This document shows, in pieces, positions 1 to 6,238 of a DNA stretch of 9,496 nt (within the stretch, counting starts at the first letter, position 1; each line of letters opens with the position of its first letter). The position numbers and the translations under genes are program-made. The notes beneath the pieces were generated by a model, which worked only from the letters and a program-made list of their open reading frames with translations, was not told the origin of the DNA and did not search any database. This DNA comes from an uncultured delta proteobacterium (GTDB lineage Bacteria > Myxococcota_A > Polyangia > Polyangiales > Polyangiaceae). Location of the stretch: NCBI GenBank assembly GCA_903893335.1, contig CAITLX010000777.1:1-9496 (forward strand). Reading direction: 5' to 3'.

Positions 1-350
1 ACGCGCGTCGAGCCCCCCAGGCCGCGAAGAAACAGCGGCGTCGCCGAGCCGGCCACGTAGAGGAAGATCGCGCTGTGGTCGAGCAGGCGCAGCCGCCGGG
101 TCGTCTCCTCGTCGGCGATGCGCAGGTGGTAGACGGAGCTCGCCGCGTAGAGCGCGAGCAGCGACGCGCCGTACACGAGCATCGCGAGGCGCGTCGCCAG
201 GTCGCCCGCGCCGTGCAGGAAGAGCCACGCGACCCCTACGAGGCCGACGGCGAAGCCGCCGAGGTGCGTGAGCCCGCTGACCGGGTCCTTGAAGCGCGGC
301 CCGCCTGCGCGCTCGCTCGTCGCGCTCACCGTCGTCGTCTCCGTGGCCAT
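1..350 (-). CDS. Hemolysin III / PAQR-family integral membrane protein (N-terminal part, cut by window edge)
   Basis: The visible 116 residues start at ATG 350-348 and run off the left edge. After a polar N-terminus (about 20 residues) come three hydrophobic segments, near residues 31-46, 55-70 and 93-108. Two family hallmarks are present: SSVYH at 71-75, whose His is a metal ligand in PAQR structures, and LDHSAIFLYVAGSATP at 90-105, matching the DHxAI..AGxxTP block of HlyIII/YqfA proteins. Members usually have seven membrane helices and about 200-220 residues, so roughly half is missing. The family name comes from a reported haemolytic activity; the physiological role in most bacteria is unclear, and PAQR relatives are linked to membrane-lipid homeostasis. 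No good Shine-Dalgarno precedes the ATG. GTG at 329-327, with GGAG nine bases upstream, is an alternative start. It lies downstream of lon on the same strand, 126 bp away, so it may have its own promoter. Confidence 0.85.
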   Translation of the reverse strand, partial: MATETTTVSATSERAGGPRFKDPVSGLTHLGGFAVGLVGVAWLFLHGAGDLATRLAMLVYGASLLALYAASSVYHLRIADEETTRRLRLLDHSAIFLYVAGSATPLFLRGLGGSTR

Positions 351-476
351 GATCCAAGAATGCACGTCAAAGCGTGCGCGCGGGCCCGCCTCTCCCGCTT
401 CTGACCGAAACGTGACGCCGCCGAGCGAGCGCCCGCAGCCGCCCCGGCGCGCGCCTCACCGCGCGACCCGGGCCTC

Positions 477-2873
477 TTACGGGCTCGCCTCGTCGGCCTC
501 GGGCTCCGGCTCGGGGCCCGGCTTGGCGCGCGGGGGCTCGAGCACCAGCGGCAGGATCTCGTCGAGCCGCGCGATGAGCCGGATGTCGAGCTCGGCCCGG
601 ATCTCGGGAGGGACGTCGTCGAGGTCACGCTCGTTGCGCTGCGGGATGAGCACGGTGCGCAGCCCCGCGCGGTGCGCGGCGAGGAGCTTCTCCTTGATGC
701 CGCCGACCGGCAGCACGTTGCCGCGCAGCGTGATCTCGCCCGTCATGCCGACGTCGGGCTTGACCGGGCAGTCGAGCAGCAGCGACGCGACCGCGGTGAA
801 CATCGTCACGCCCGCGCTCGGGCCGTCCTTCGGGGTGCCGCCGGCGGGGACGTGCACGTGCAGGTCGATCGCCTTGAGCCACTCGGGCGAGAGCATGAGC
901 CGCTCGGCGCGCGACCGGACGTAGGACACGGCCGCCGTCGCCGACTCCTGCATCACGCTCTTCATGTTGCCCGTCAGCGTGAGCTTGCCCGTGCCGGGCA
1001 TCTTCGAGGCCTCGATGAAGAGGATGCGCCCGCCCGCCGGCGTCCACGCCAGGCCCGTCGCGACGCCCGGCTCGCCGGTGCGCTCGGCGAGCTCGGAGAG
1101 GTACTTGTGCGGCCCGAGCACCTTCTCGATGAGCTCCGGGGTCGCCTGCTCGCGCACGTCCTCGCCCTCGGCGAGGCGCACCGCGACGTGGCGGCACACC
1201 GCGGCGATCTCGCGCTCGAGGCCGCGAACGCCAGCCTCGCGCGTGTACTGCTCGATGAGCGACTCGACCCCCTCGTCGCCGAACGCGAGGCGCTCGTCGG
1301 TGAGACCGTGCTCGGAGAGCTGCTTGGGCACGAGGAACTCGCGCGCGATCGCGAGCTTGTCGCGCCGCGTGTAGCCCGGCACCTCGATGATCTCCATGCG
1401 GTCGAGCAGAGGCTCGGGGATGCCGTCGTAGTTGTTGGCCGTCGCGAGGAAGATGACCTGCGAGACGTCGAACGGCAGGTCGAGGTAGTGGTCCTGGAAC
1501 GTCGCGTTCTGCTCCGGATCGAGCACCTCGAGCAGCGCCGCGGCCGGGTCGCCGCGCATGTCCATGCCCATCTTGTCGATCTCGTCGAGGACGAGCACCG
1601 GGTTCTTCGCGCCGGCCTTCTTCAGCGCCTGCAAGATGCGCCCGGGCATCGCCCCGACGTAGGTGCGGCGGTGGCCGCGCACCTCGGCCTCGTCGCGCAC
1701 GCCGCCGAGCGCGATGCGCCCGTAGCGGCGCCCCATCGAGCGCGCGATCGAGCGCCCGAGCGACGTCTTGCCGACGCCGGGGGGGCCGATGAAGCAGAGG
1801 ATCGGCCCCTTCTTGTCGCGGCGCAGCTTGCGCACCGCGACGTACTCGACGATGCGGCGCTTGACCTTGTCGAGCCCGTGGTGGTCCTCGTCGAGGCAGC
1901 GGCGCACGTCGGCGACGTCGAGCCGGTCGGGCGTGGTCTTGCTCCACGGCAGGTCGCCGATCCACTCGAGGTACGTCTTGGTCAGGTTGAACTCGGCGGA
2001 CTGCTGCTGCATCGCCGCGATCCGACCGAGCTGCTTGCGCGCGACCTTCTCGGCCTCGGGCGAGAGGCCGGCGCGGAGCAGGCGGTCGCGCAGCTGCTCG
2101 ATCTCGTCGTCCTCGCCCCCCTCGCCGAGCTCCTCGCGGATGCTCTTCATCTGCTGGCGGAGCACGAGCTCGCGCTGCGATTTCCCCATCTCCTCCTCGA
2201 CCATCGAGGAGATCTCGCGCTTGACGCGCAAGACCTCGAGCTGACGCGCGACCATCGCGAGCACGAGGCGCACGCGCGCCTTGGGGTCGAGCGCCTCGAG
2301 GATGTTCTGCTTGTCGCCGACCGACGCGTGCTCGGGGGGGAAATTGGACGCGATGAGATCGGCGAGGGCGCCGGGCTCGCGCACGTTGTCGAGGATGCCG
2401 GCCGTCTCCTTCGGCAGGTTGGGCATGAGCCCGAGGACCTCGCGCGTCGACTCGCGCAGGCTCGTGCCGAGCGCGTCGAGCTCGACGTCGCGCGCGAGCG
2501 GCTCGGCGATGCGCGCGATGCGCGCGCGCATGTAGGGCTCGAGCCCCGCGGGCGCGAGCATGCGGAAGCGGCCGAGGCCGTTGAGCACGACGCTGTAGTT
2601 GCCCGGCGCGAGCTTGATGACCTTCACGACGCGCGCGAGCGTGCCGATCGTGTAGAGGTCGTCGAACGTCGGCTCGTCCTTGTCCGCGTGCCGCTGGCTG
2701 ACGATGCCGACCAGCGCGCGCTCGCGGTCGAGCAGGTCCTCGACCAGCCGCACGCTGCGAGGCCGCCCGACGTTGATGGGCACCACGGACATGGGGAACA
2801 AGACGCTGTTGCGCAACGGCAGCAGCGGGACCGGGTCGGTCGGAGCCGGCGGCACGCTTGGCAGGGTCGACAT
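477..2873 (-). CDS. lon: ATP-dependent Lon protease (LonA type, S16 family)
   Basis: Complete 798-residue protein, close to the usual 780-820. Lon is a cytosolic homohexameric AAA+ protease that unfolds and degrades damaged and short-lived regulatory proteins. Domain order: N-terminal substrate-binding LON domain (about 14-205, beginning PVPLLPLRNSVLFP), a helical/coiled region (about 210-350), AAA+ module (about 355-590) with Walker A GPPGVGKT at 363-370, Walker B VLVLDEID at 426-433 and an arginine in LLDRMEII near 492, then the protease domain (about 600-775). The catalytic Ser686 is in PKDGPSAGVT and Lys727 in LPVGGIKEK, so the dyad is intact. The C-terminus has an extra Pro/Glu-rich tail of about 20 residues. 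Start ATG 2873-2871 fits the family N-terminus, but no Shine-Dalgarno precedes it. clpP and clpX, frequent lon neighbours, are not next to it here. Myxobacteria often have two lon genes (for example lonV and lonD/bsgA in Myxococcus); I cannot say which this is. Confidence 0.97.
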   Translation of the reverse strand: MSTLPSVPPAPTDPVPLLPLRNSVLFPMSVVPINVGRPRSVRLVEDLLDRERALVGIVSQRHADKDEPTFDDLYTIGTLARVVKVIKLAPGNYSVVLNGLGRFRMLAPAGLEPYMRARIARIAEPLARDVELDALGTSLRESTREVLGLMPNLPKETAGILDNVREPGALADLIASNFPPEHASVGDKQNILEALDPKARVRLVLAMVARQLEVLRVKREISSMVEEEMGKSQRELVLRQQMKSIREELGEGGEDDEIEQLRDRLLRAGLSPEAEKVARKQLGRIAAMQQQSAEFNLTKTYLEWIGDLPWSKTTPDRLDVADVRRCLDEDHHGLDKVKRRIVEYVAVRKLRRDKKGPILCFIGPPGVGKTSLGRSIARSMGRRYGRIALGGVRDEAEVRGHRRTYVGAMPGRILQALKKAGAKNPVLVLDEIDKMGMDMRGDPAAALLEVLDPEQNATFQDHYLDLPFDVSQVIFLATANNYDGIPEPLLDRMEIIEVPGYTRRDKLAIAREFLVPKQLSEHGLTDERLAFGDEGVESLIEQYTREAGVRGLEREIAAVCRHVAVRLAEGEDVREQATPELIEKVLGPHKYLSELAERTGEPGVATGLAWTPAGGRILFIEASKMPGTGKLTLTGNMKSVMQESATAAVSYVRSRAERLMLSPEWLKAIDLHVHVPAGGTPKDGPSAGVTMFTAVASLLLDCPVKPDVGMTGEITLRGNVLPVGGIKEKLLAAHRAGLRTVLIPQRNERDLDDVPPEIRAELDIRLIARLDEILPLVLEPPRAKPGPEPEPEADEASP

Positions 2874-2877
2874 CGCA

Positions 2878-2969
2878 CCGGGAACGTAGCATCCCCGCGC
2901 CCGCGCGCGCCCGGCCGCGAGCGCGGGAGCGTCCTTCGCGGGGGGGGCCCAGCCATGCTACGCAGCCGG
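2878..2969. promoter_or_regulatory. Inverted repeat flanking the divergent lon / lipoprotein starts
   Basis: The left arm CGTAGCAT (2885-2892) is the exact reverse complement of the right arm ATGCTACG (2955-2962). Beyond a 3-base gap, each arm is extended outward by CCGG (2878-2881 and 2966-2969), so both arms fit CCGGnnnCGTAGCAT. Read in each gene's own direction, ATGCTACGnnnCCGG ends 4 nt before the lon ATG and 1 nt before the lipoprotein GTG. The 62 bases between the 8-bp arms are almost pure G/C. Possible roles are paired operators, or two divergent -10 elements (TGCTACGTT for lon, TGCTACGCA for the lipoprotein) that would give leaderless or near-leaderless mRNAs. No convincing -35 box is visible on either side, so the function is inferred only. 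Confidence 0.45.
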
Positions 2970-2970
2970 G

Positions 2971-3672
2971 GTGCGGCCCTCGGTGCTCCTCGGCGCGCTC
3001 GTGTGCGCGATCGGCTGCTCGGGCGCGCTCGCATCGGCGGTCGGCTGCTCGGGCGCGAGCACGCTCGACCACGGCCCGCGCGACACCCTCGGCGCCTACG
3101 CGCGCGCGCTCGCCGACGGTCGCGTCGAGGAGGCCTACCGCCTGCTCTCGGACGACGCCCGCCGCAGCCTCCCGCTCGAGGCCTTCCGGCGCATCCTGCG
3201 CGACGACCCCCAGGAGGTGCGCGCCATCGCGGCGCGCCTGTCGCGGCCGGGCGGCGAGACGGCCGTCACCGCCACCGTGTCGCTCCCCGACGGGGACACC
3301 CTCCCGCTCGTCTGGGAGAACGGCCGCTGGTGGATCGACGGCGCCGGCGTCGACCCCTACCCGCAGTCCACGCCGCAGAAGGCCCTCGAGGCGTTCGTGC
3401 GCGCGTTCGATCGCAAGCGCTGGGACGTGCTGCTGCGCTTCGTGCCCGACGCGCGCCGCGCGGGGCTCGACGCCGCCAAGCTGCAGAAGGCCTGGGAGCA
3501 GACGCCCGACCAGAAGGACGAGGTCGCGCGCGCGGTGGCCGCGATCCGCGCCGCCCTGCCCGACGCGCAGATCGAGGAGGTCGGCGACCGCGCGACCTTC
3601 GCGTACGGCGGGTCGGCGAGCGCGCGGCTCGTGCGCGAGCACGGCGCGTGGAAGATGGAAGATTTCGACTGA
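2971..3672 (+). CDS. Putative lipoprotein with two tandem NTF2-like repeats
   Basis: A 233-residue protein of no named family that I recognise. It starts at GTG 2971 and opens with a short hydrophobic signal segment containing two lipobox-like sites, AIGC (Cys16) and AVGC (Cys26), created by a 30-bp tandem repeat. Lipidation and outer-membrane or periplasmic placement are likely. The mature part looks like a duplicated domain: repeat 1 (about 37-124) begins DTLGAYARALADGR and ends WENGRWWIDG; repeat 2 (about 135-233) begins KALEAFVRAFDRKR and ends REHGAWKMED. Each has an amphipathic helix with a DxxR/PDARR-type element and a closing W-rich strand, as in NTF2-like/DUF4878-type folds; the fold assignment is inference. 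No Shine-Dalgarno is evident, and an inverted-repeat arm sits directly before the start. The next gene begins 13 nt after the stop, so the two are probably cotranscribed. Divergent from lon. Confidence 0.72.
   Translation: MRPSVLLGALVCAIGCSGALASAVGCSGASTLDHGPRDTLGAYARALADGRVEEAYRLLSDDARRSLPLEAFRRILRDDPQEVRAIAARLSRPGGETAVTATVSLPDGDTLPLVWENGRWWIDGAGVDPYPQSTPQKALEAFVRAFDRKRWDVLLRFVPDARRAGLDAAKLQKAWEQTPDQKDEVARAVAAIRAALPDAQIEEVGDRATFAYGGSASARLVREHGAWKMEDFD
3011..3060 (+). repeat. 30-bp-period tandem duplication encoding two lipoboxes
   Basis: TCGGCTGCTCGGGCGCG occurs exactly at 3011-3027 and again at 3041-3057, a period of 30 bp. It encodes two consecutive ten-residue units, each with a Gly-Cys-Ser-Gly-Ala core, around Cys16 and Cys26 of the lipoprotein. 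The frame is kept. The second copy supplies an alternative lipidation cysteine. Confidence 0.8.
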
Positions 3673-3685
3673 CGGAGCCCCAGCC

Positions 3686-4486
3686 ATGACCTTCTTCGAC
3701 CTCTCGGTGGACGCCGGCGTCGCGACCCTCACGCTCACCCTGCCCACGATGCCGCCCCCGTTCTTCGCGGCGATCGAGGGCGCGTTCGACGAGCTCGCGG
3801 GCCGCGACGAGGTGCGCGCGGTCGTCGTGCGCAGCGTGGGCAAGGGCTTCAGCTACGGGCTCGATCTGCCCGCCGCCTTCGCCGAGCTCGGCGAGCTCTT
3901 CTCGCCCACCGCCGGCGCAGCCGCGCGCCGCGATCTGCTCGCCGTCATCCGCAAGTGGCAAGGGGCCTTCGTCGCCATCTCGCGCTCGCCCGTGCCCGTC
4001 ATCGCCGCGGTGCACGGCTGGTGCATCGGCGGGGGGCTCGACCTCGCGACCGCGTGCGATCTGCGCCTCGCCTCCTCCGACGCCCGCTTCTCGCTGCGCG
4101 AGACGCGCGTGGCGATGGTGGCCGACCTCGGCAGCTTGCAGCGGCTTCCGCGCATCGTCGGCCAGGGCAACGCCCGCCGCATGGCCTTCACGGGCGAGGA
4201 CGTGGGCGCCGAGCGCGCGCTCGCCATGGGGCTCGTCGAGCAGGTCACCGACGGGCGCGACGCGCTGCACGCAGCCGCCGACGCGCTCGCGCGCACGATC
4301 GCGGCGCAGTCGCCGCTCGCGGTGCGGGGCGCCAAGCACCTGCTCGACCGCGAGGTGGCGCCGGCGGTGGCCGAGGGGCTCGACTACGTCGCGACCTGGA
4401 ACGCCGCGTTCATCGCCTCGGAGGACCTGGGCGAGGCGCTCGCCGCCTTCGTCGAGAAGCGCCCCCCCGTCTACCGCGGGCGCTGA
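3686..4486 (+). CDS. Crotonase-family protein, probable delta(3,5)-delta(2,4)-dienoyl-CoA isomerase-like
   Basis: A 266-residue enoyl-CoA hydratase/isomerase superfamily protein. ATG 3686 is supported by GGAG at 3674-3677, eight bases upstream. Oxyanion-hole elements are GKGFSYGLDL (52-61) and HGWCIGGGLDL (110-120). The hydratase glutamate of the GGGxE position is replaced by Asp119; Glu139 (SLRET) and Asp147 (VADLGSLQRLP) follow. The spacings of 20 and 8 residues are exactly those of Asp176, Glu196 and Asp204 in mammalian ECH1, the dienoyl-CoA isomerase of beta-oxidation of odd-position unsaturated fatty acids. That argues for a CoA-ester isomerase over a plain hydratase. Substrate and pathway remain inferred. 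It follows the lipoprotein gene by 13 nt and overlaps the convergent SDR gene by 16 bp at its 3' end. Most databases would probably label it enoyl-CoA hydratase/isomerase family protein. Confidence 0.9.
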   Translation: MTFFDLSVDAGVATLTLTLPTMPPPFFAAIEGAFDELAGRDEVRAVVVRSVGKGFSYGLDLPAAFAELGELFSPTAGAAARRDLLAVIRKWQGAFVAISRSPVPVIAAVHGWCIGGGLDLATACDLRLASSDARFSLRETRVAMVADLGSLQRLPRIVGQGNARRMAFTGEDVGAERALAMGLVEQVTDGRDALHAAADALARTIAAQSPLAVRGAKHLLDREVAPAVAEGLDYVATWNAAFIASEDLGEALAAFVEKRPPVYRGR

Positions 4487-5295
4487 GCGGCGTCGCGCGC
4501 GAGGCAGTCCTCGAAGCCCTCGCGCCAGGTGGGGAAGCGCAGCGAGAGCCCCAGCGCGCGCCAGGTCGCGCTCGCGTCGATGGCGCGATCGTGGCGCAAG
4601 GAAGGCCCGACGTCCTCGGGGCGCGCGGCGGGCGGCACCGGCAGCCCCATGCGGGCGGCGAGCCACGCGATGACCTCACGCTGCGGCACCGCGAGCGCGT
4701 CGGCCACGACGAACGCCTCGCCCGCGAGCGGGCGATCGAGCGCCGCGAGCGCCGCCGCCGCGAGGTCGTCGACGTGCACGCGCGACACGACGTTGTCCCC
4801 CCCCGGCACGCGCAGGTCGCCGCGCGCGAGCCTGAGGTGCAGCCCCCTGCCCGGCCCGTAGATGCCCGCGGCGCGCAGCAGGGTCGCGCCTCGCGCGCGC
4901 CACACGCCCTCGGCCTCGAGGCGCGCCCGCGCGCGCTCGTCGCTCGCGTCCACCGGCGTCTCGGCGTCCACGCGCCCCGTCGCGCCGCCGTAGACGGCCG
5001 TCGATGACACGTACGCGACCCGCGCCGCCGCCGCGGTCGCAGCCGCGACCCTCGCGTCGGTCGCGCCATCGGGCGGAAACGCGACGAGCACGCGCGCCCC
5101 CTCGGGCACGAGCGCCTCGACGTCGCTCGCGCCGAGCACCGCGATCGCGTGCGCCTCGATGCCCTCGGCGGCGAGCGCCTGCGCGCGCCCCCGGTCGCGC
5201 GTGGTCGCCACGACCCGATCGCCGCGCGCGAGAGCCCGCCGCGCCACCGCGGTGCCCGCGAAGCCGCAGCCGAGCACCACGAGCGTCGCCGACAT
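4471..5295 (-). CDS. NAD(P)-binding atypical SDR, YeeZ-like epimerase/dehydratase family
   Basis: A 274-residue single-domain protein. A Rossmann dinucleotide-binding motif GCGFAG (9-14) lies at the extreme N-terminus, followed by a strand with VAFPPDGATD (71-80) and YVSSTAVYGG (95-104), then RAAGIYGPGRG (141-151) and SRVHVDDLAAA (171-181). The order and sequence resemble E. coli YeeZ and related extended/atypical SDRs. No Lys sits four residues after Tyr102, so the classical YxxxK pair is not evident, which is common in atypical SDRs; the substrate cannot be predicted. The ATG at 5295-5293 lies 5 nt after the deacetylase stop and has no clear Shine-Dalgarno, suggesting translational coupling. 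The gene ends with TAG inside the 3' end of the convergent crotonase gene (16-bp overlap). It may act on a sugar or nucleotide-sugar together with the neighbouring deacetylase, but this is only a guess from position. Confidence 0.88.
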   Translation of the reverse strand: MSATLVVLGCGFAGTAVARRALARGDRVVATTRDRGRAQALAAEGIEAHAIAVLGASDVEALVPEGARVLVAFPPDGATDARVAAATAAAARVAYVSSTAVYGGATGRVDAETPVDASDERARARLEAEGVWRARGATLLRAAGIYGPGRGLHLRLARGDLRVPGGDNVVSRVHVDDLAAAALAALDRPLAGEAFVVADALAVPQREVIAWLAARMGLPVPPAARPEDVGPSLRHDRAIDASATWRALGLSLRFPTWREGFEDCLARDAAQRPR

Positions 5296-5300
5296 CGTGC

Positions 5301-6233
5301 TCAGCCGAGCGAGGTGGCGAGGTGCGTTGCGGCCTCGTCGAGGCGTACGAACGCGTACCCCTCGTCGCGCAACACCTCGAGCGTCGCCGCGAGCGCGTCG
5401 AGCTTGCGCTGGCGCGAGACGCGCGCGTCGGGCTGGTACGGGGCGATCGCCCCGAGGCCGTCGCCCGCGTCGAGCACGTCGACCGCGTGAAGCTCGAGGT
5501 TGACGAGCGGCTCGCCGACCACTCCGCGCGCCAGCCAGCGCGCGCGGCTCGGCCCCGCCAGCGTGAGGCTCGTGCCGATGAAGGGCAGCCGCAGCCCACG
5601 CGTGACCTGCACCGGCACCTCGAGGAGCCCCGCGCCACGGTGCCAGTAAGGCGTACCCACCCGGTACGGCCGCGTCGGCGCGCCGAGCACGCGCGGCGTG
5701 TCGACGACCGAGTGCGACCTCCGGCCGCGCAGCCCGATGAGGCCGATCGCGGCGGCCTTCGCGGCCCAGTACGCCGGACAGGGGAAGACGGACGAGTCGT
5801 AGCGCACGCCCTGCTCGGCCAGCACCGAGAAGACCTCGTCGGTGATGGTGTACCCGGGCGCCCGGAACCCGACCGGGCGCCTCCCGGTGGCGCGCTCGAT
5901 GGCCTGCACGCCCCCCGCGATCTCGGCCGCGATCGCCGCGCGCCCTCGCTTCACCAGATCGTAGGGGTGCGACAGCGTGTGGTTGCCGACCTCGTGGCCG
6001 CGCTCGCTCGCCCGACGGAGCCGCGCCGCGCTCGCGGGGCGCGCGAGGCTCTCGCCGATGGCGAACAGCGTGAGCTTCGCGTCGAACGACGACGCGAGGT
6101 CGTCGAGCCGATCGAGGGCGACGTCGTAAACCGCATTCGGCCCCGAGGCGTCGGGCGCCTCGAGGCCGTGGATGCGGTGGTAGTGAGCGACCTCGTCGAG
6201 GTCGACCGAGATGGCGCAGAGCCGAGCGCTCAG
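5301..6233 (-). CDS. Polysaccharide deacetylase (NodB homology, CE4-like), probable CTG start
   Basis: About 310 residues if begun at CTG 6233-6231. NodB motif 1 is ISVDLDE (8-14, with Asp11 and Asp13); motif 2 is GNHTLSH (His85 and His89, metal ligands); motif 3 is GFRAPGY (Arg124); and a late motif, NLELHAVD (His249, Asp252), resembles the family's C-terminal histidine. Such enzymes remove acetyl groups from sugar polymers such as peptidoglycan, chitin-like glycans or exopolysaccharide. No signal peptide is visible, so a cytosolic substrate or a lipid-linked glycan is possible. The start is the oddity. The tsf stop TGA (6239-6237) is in this same frame, and no ATG, GTG or TTG codon occurs between it and GTG 5954, which lies after the catalytic His motif. 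CTG, three bases after the tsf stop and preceded by GGGGG, is the best candidate. Its closeness to tsf and to the SDR gene suggests cotranscription. Confidence 0.85.
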   Translation of the reverse strand: MSARLCAISVDLDEVAHYHRIHGLEAPDASGPNAVYDVALDRLDDLASSFDAKLTLFAIGESLARPASAARLRRASERGHEVGNHTLSHPYDLVKRGRAAIAAEIAGGVQAIERATGRRPVGFRAPGYTITDEVFSVLAEQGVRYDSSVFPCPAYWAAKAAAIGLIGLRGRRSHSVVDTPRVLGAPTRPYRVGTPYWHRGAGLLEVPVQVTRGLRLPFIGTSLTLAGPSRARWLARGVVGEPLVNLELHAVDVLDAGDGLGAIAPYQPDARVSRQRKLDALAATLEVLRDEGYAFVRLDEAATHLATSLG

Positions 6234-6238
6234 CGCTC
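6225..6238. repeat. 7-bp tandem repeat at the tsf / deacetylase junction
   Basis: AGCGCTC is repeated twice directly (6225-6231 and 6232-6238), covering the first two bases of the tsf stop triplet region and the presumed deacetylase start. A 7-bp unit is not a multiple of three, so gain or loss of one copy would change the frame relation between the two genes. Confidence 0.75.

Noticed and set aside
345..370. TTGACG (370-365 minus strand) as the -35 box of the hemolysin III gene
   Set aside because: At a normal spacing the -10 position falls inside the coding sequence and reads GCCACG, which is not a -10 element.
450..465. GC-only 5-bp hairpin downstream of the lon stop as a terminator
   Set aside because: The stem is short, there is no T-run, and similar stems occur throughout DNA of this composition.
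625..3843. Very long open frames overlapping lon on both strands (over 1000 codons each)
   Set aside because: Their translations are dominated by Arg, Ala, Gly and His with no domain sense. They are the expected by-product of strong G/C third-position bias opposite and out of frame with lon.
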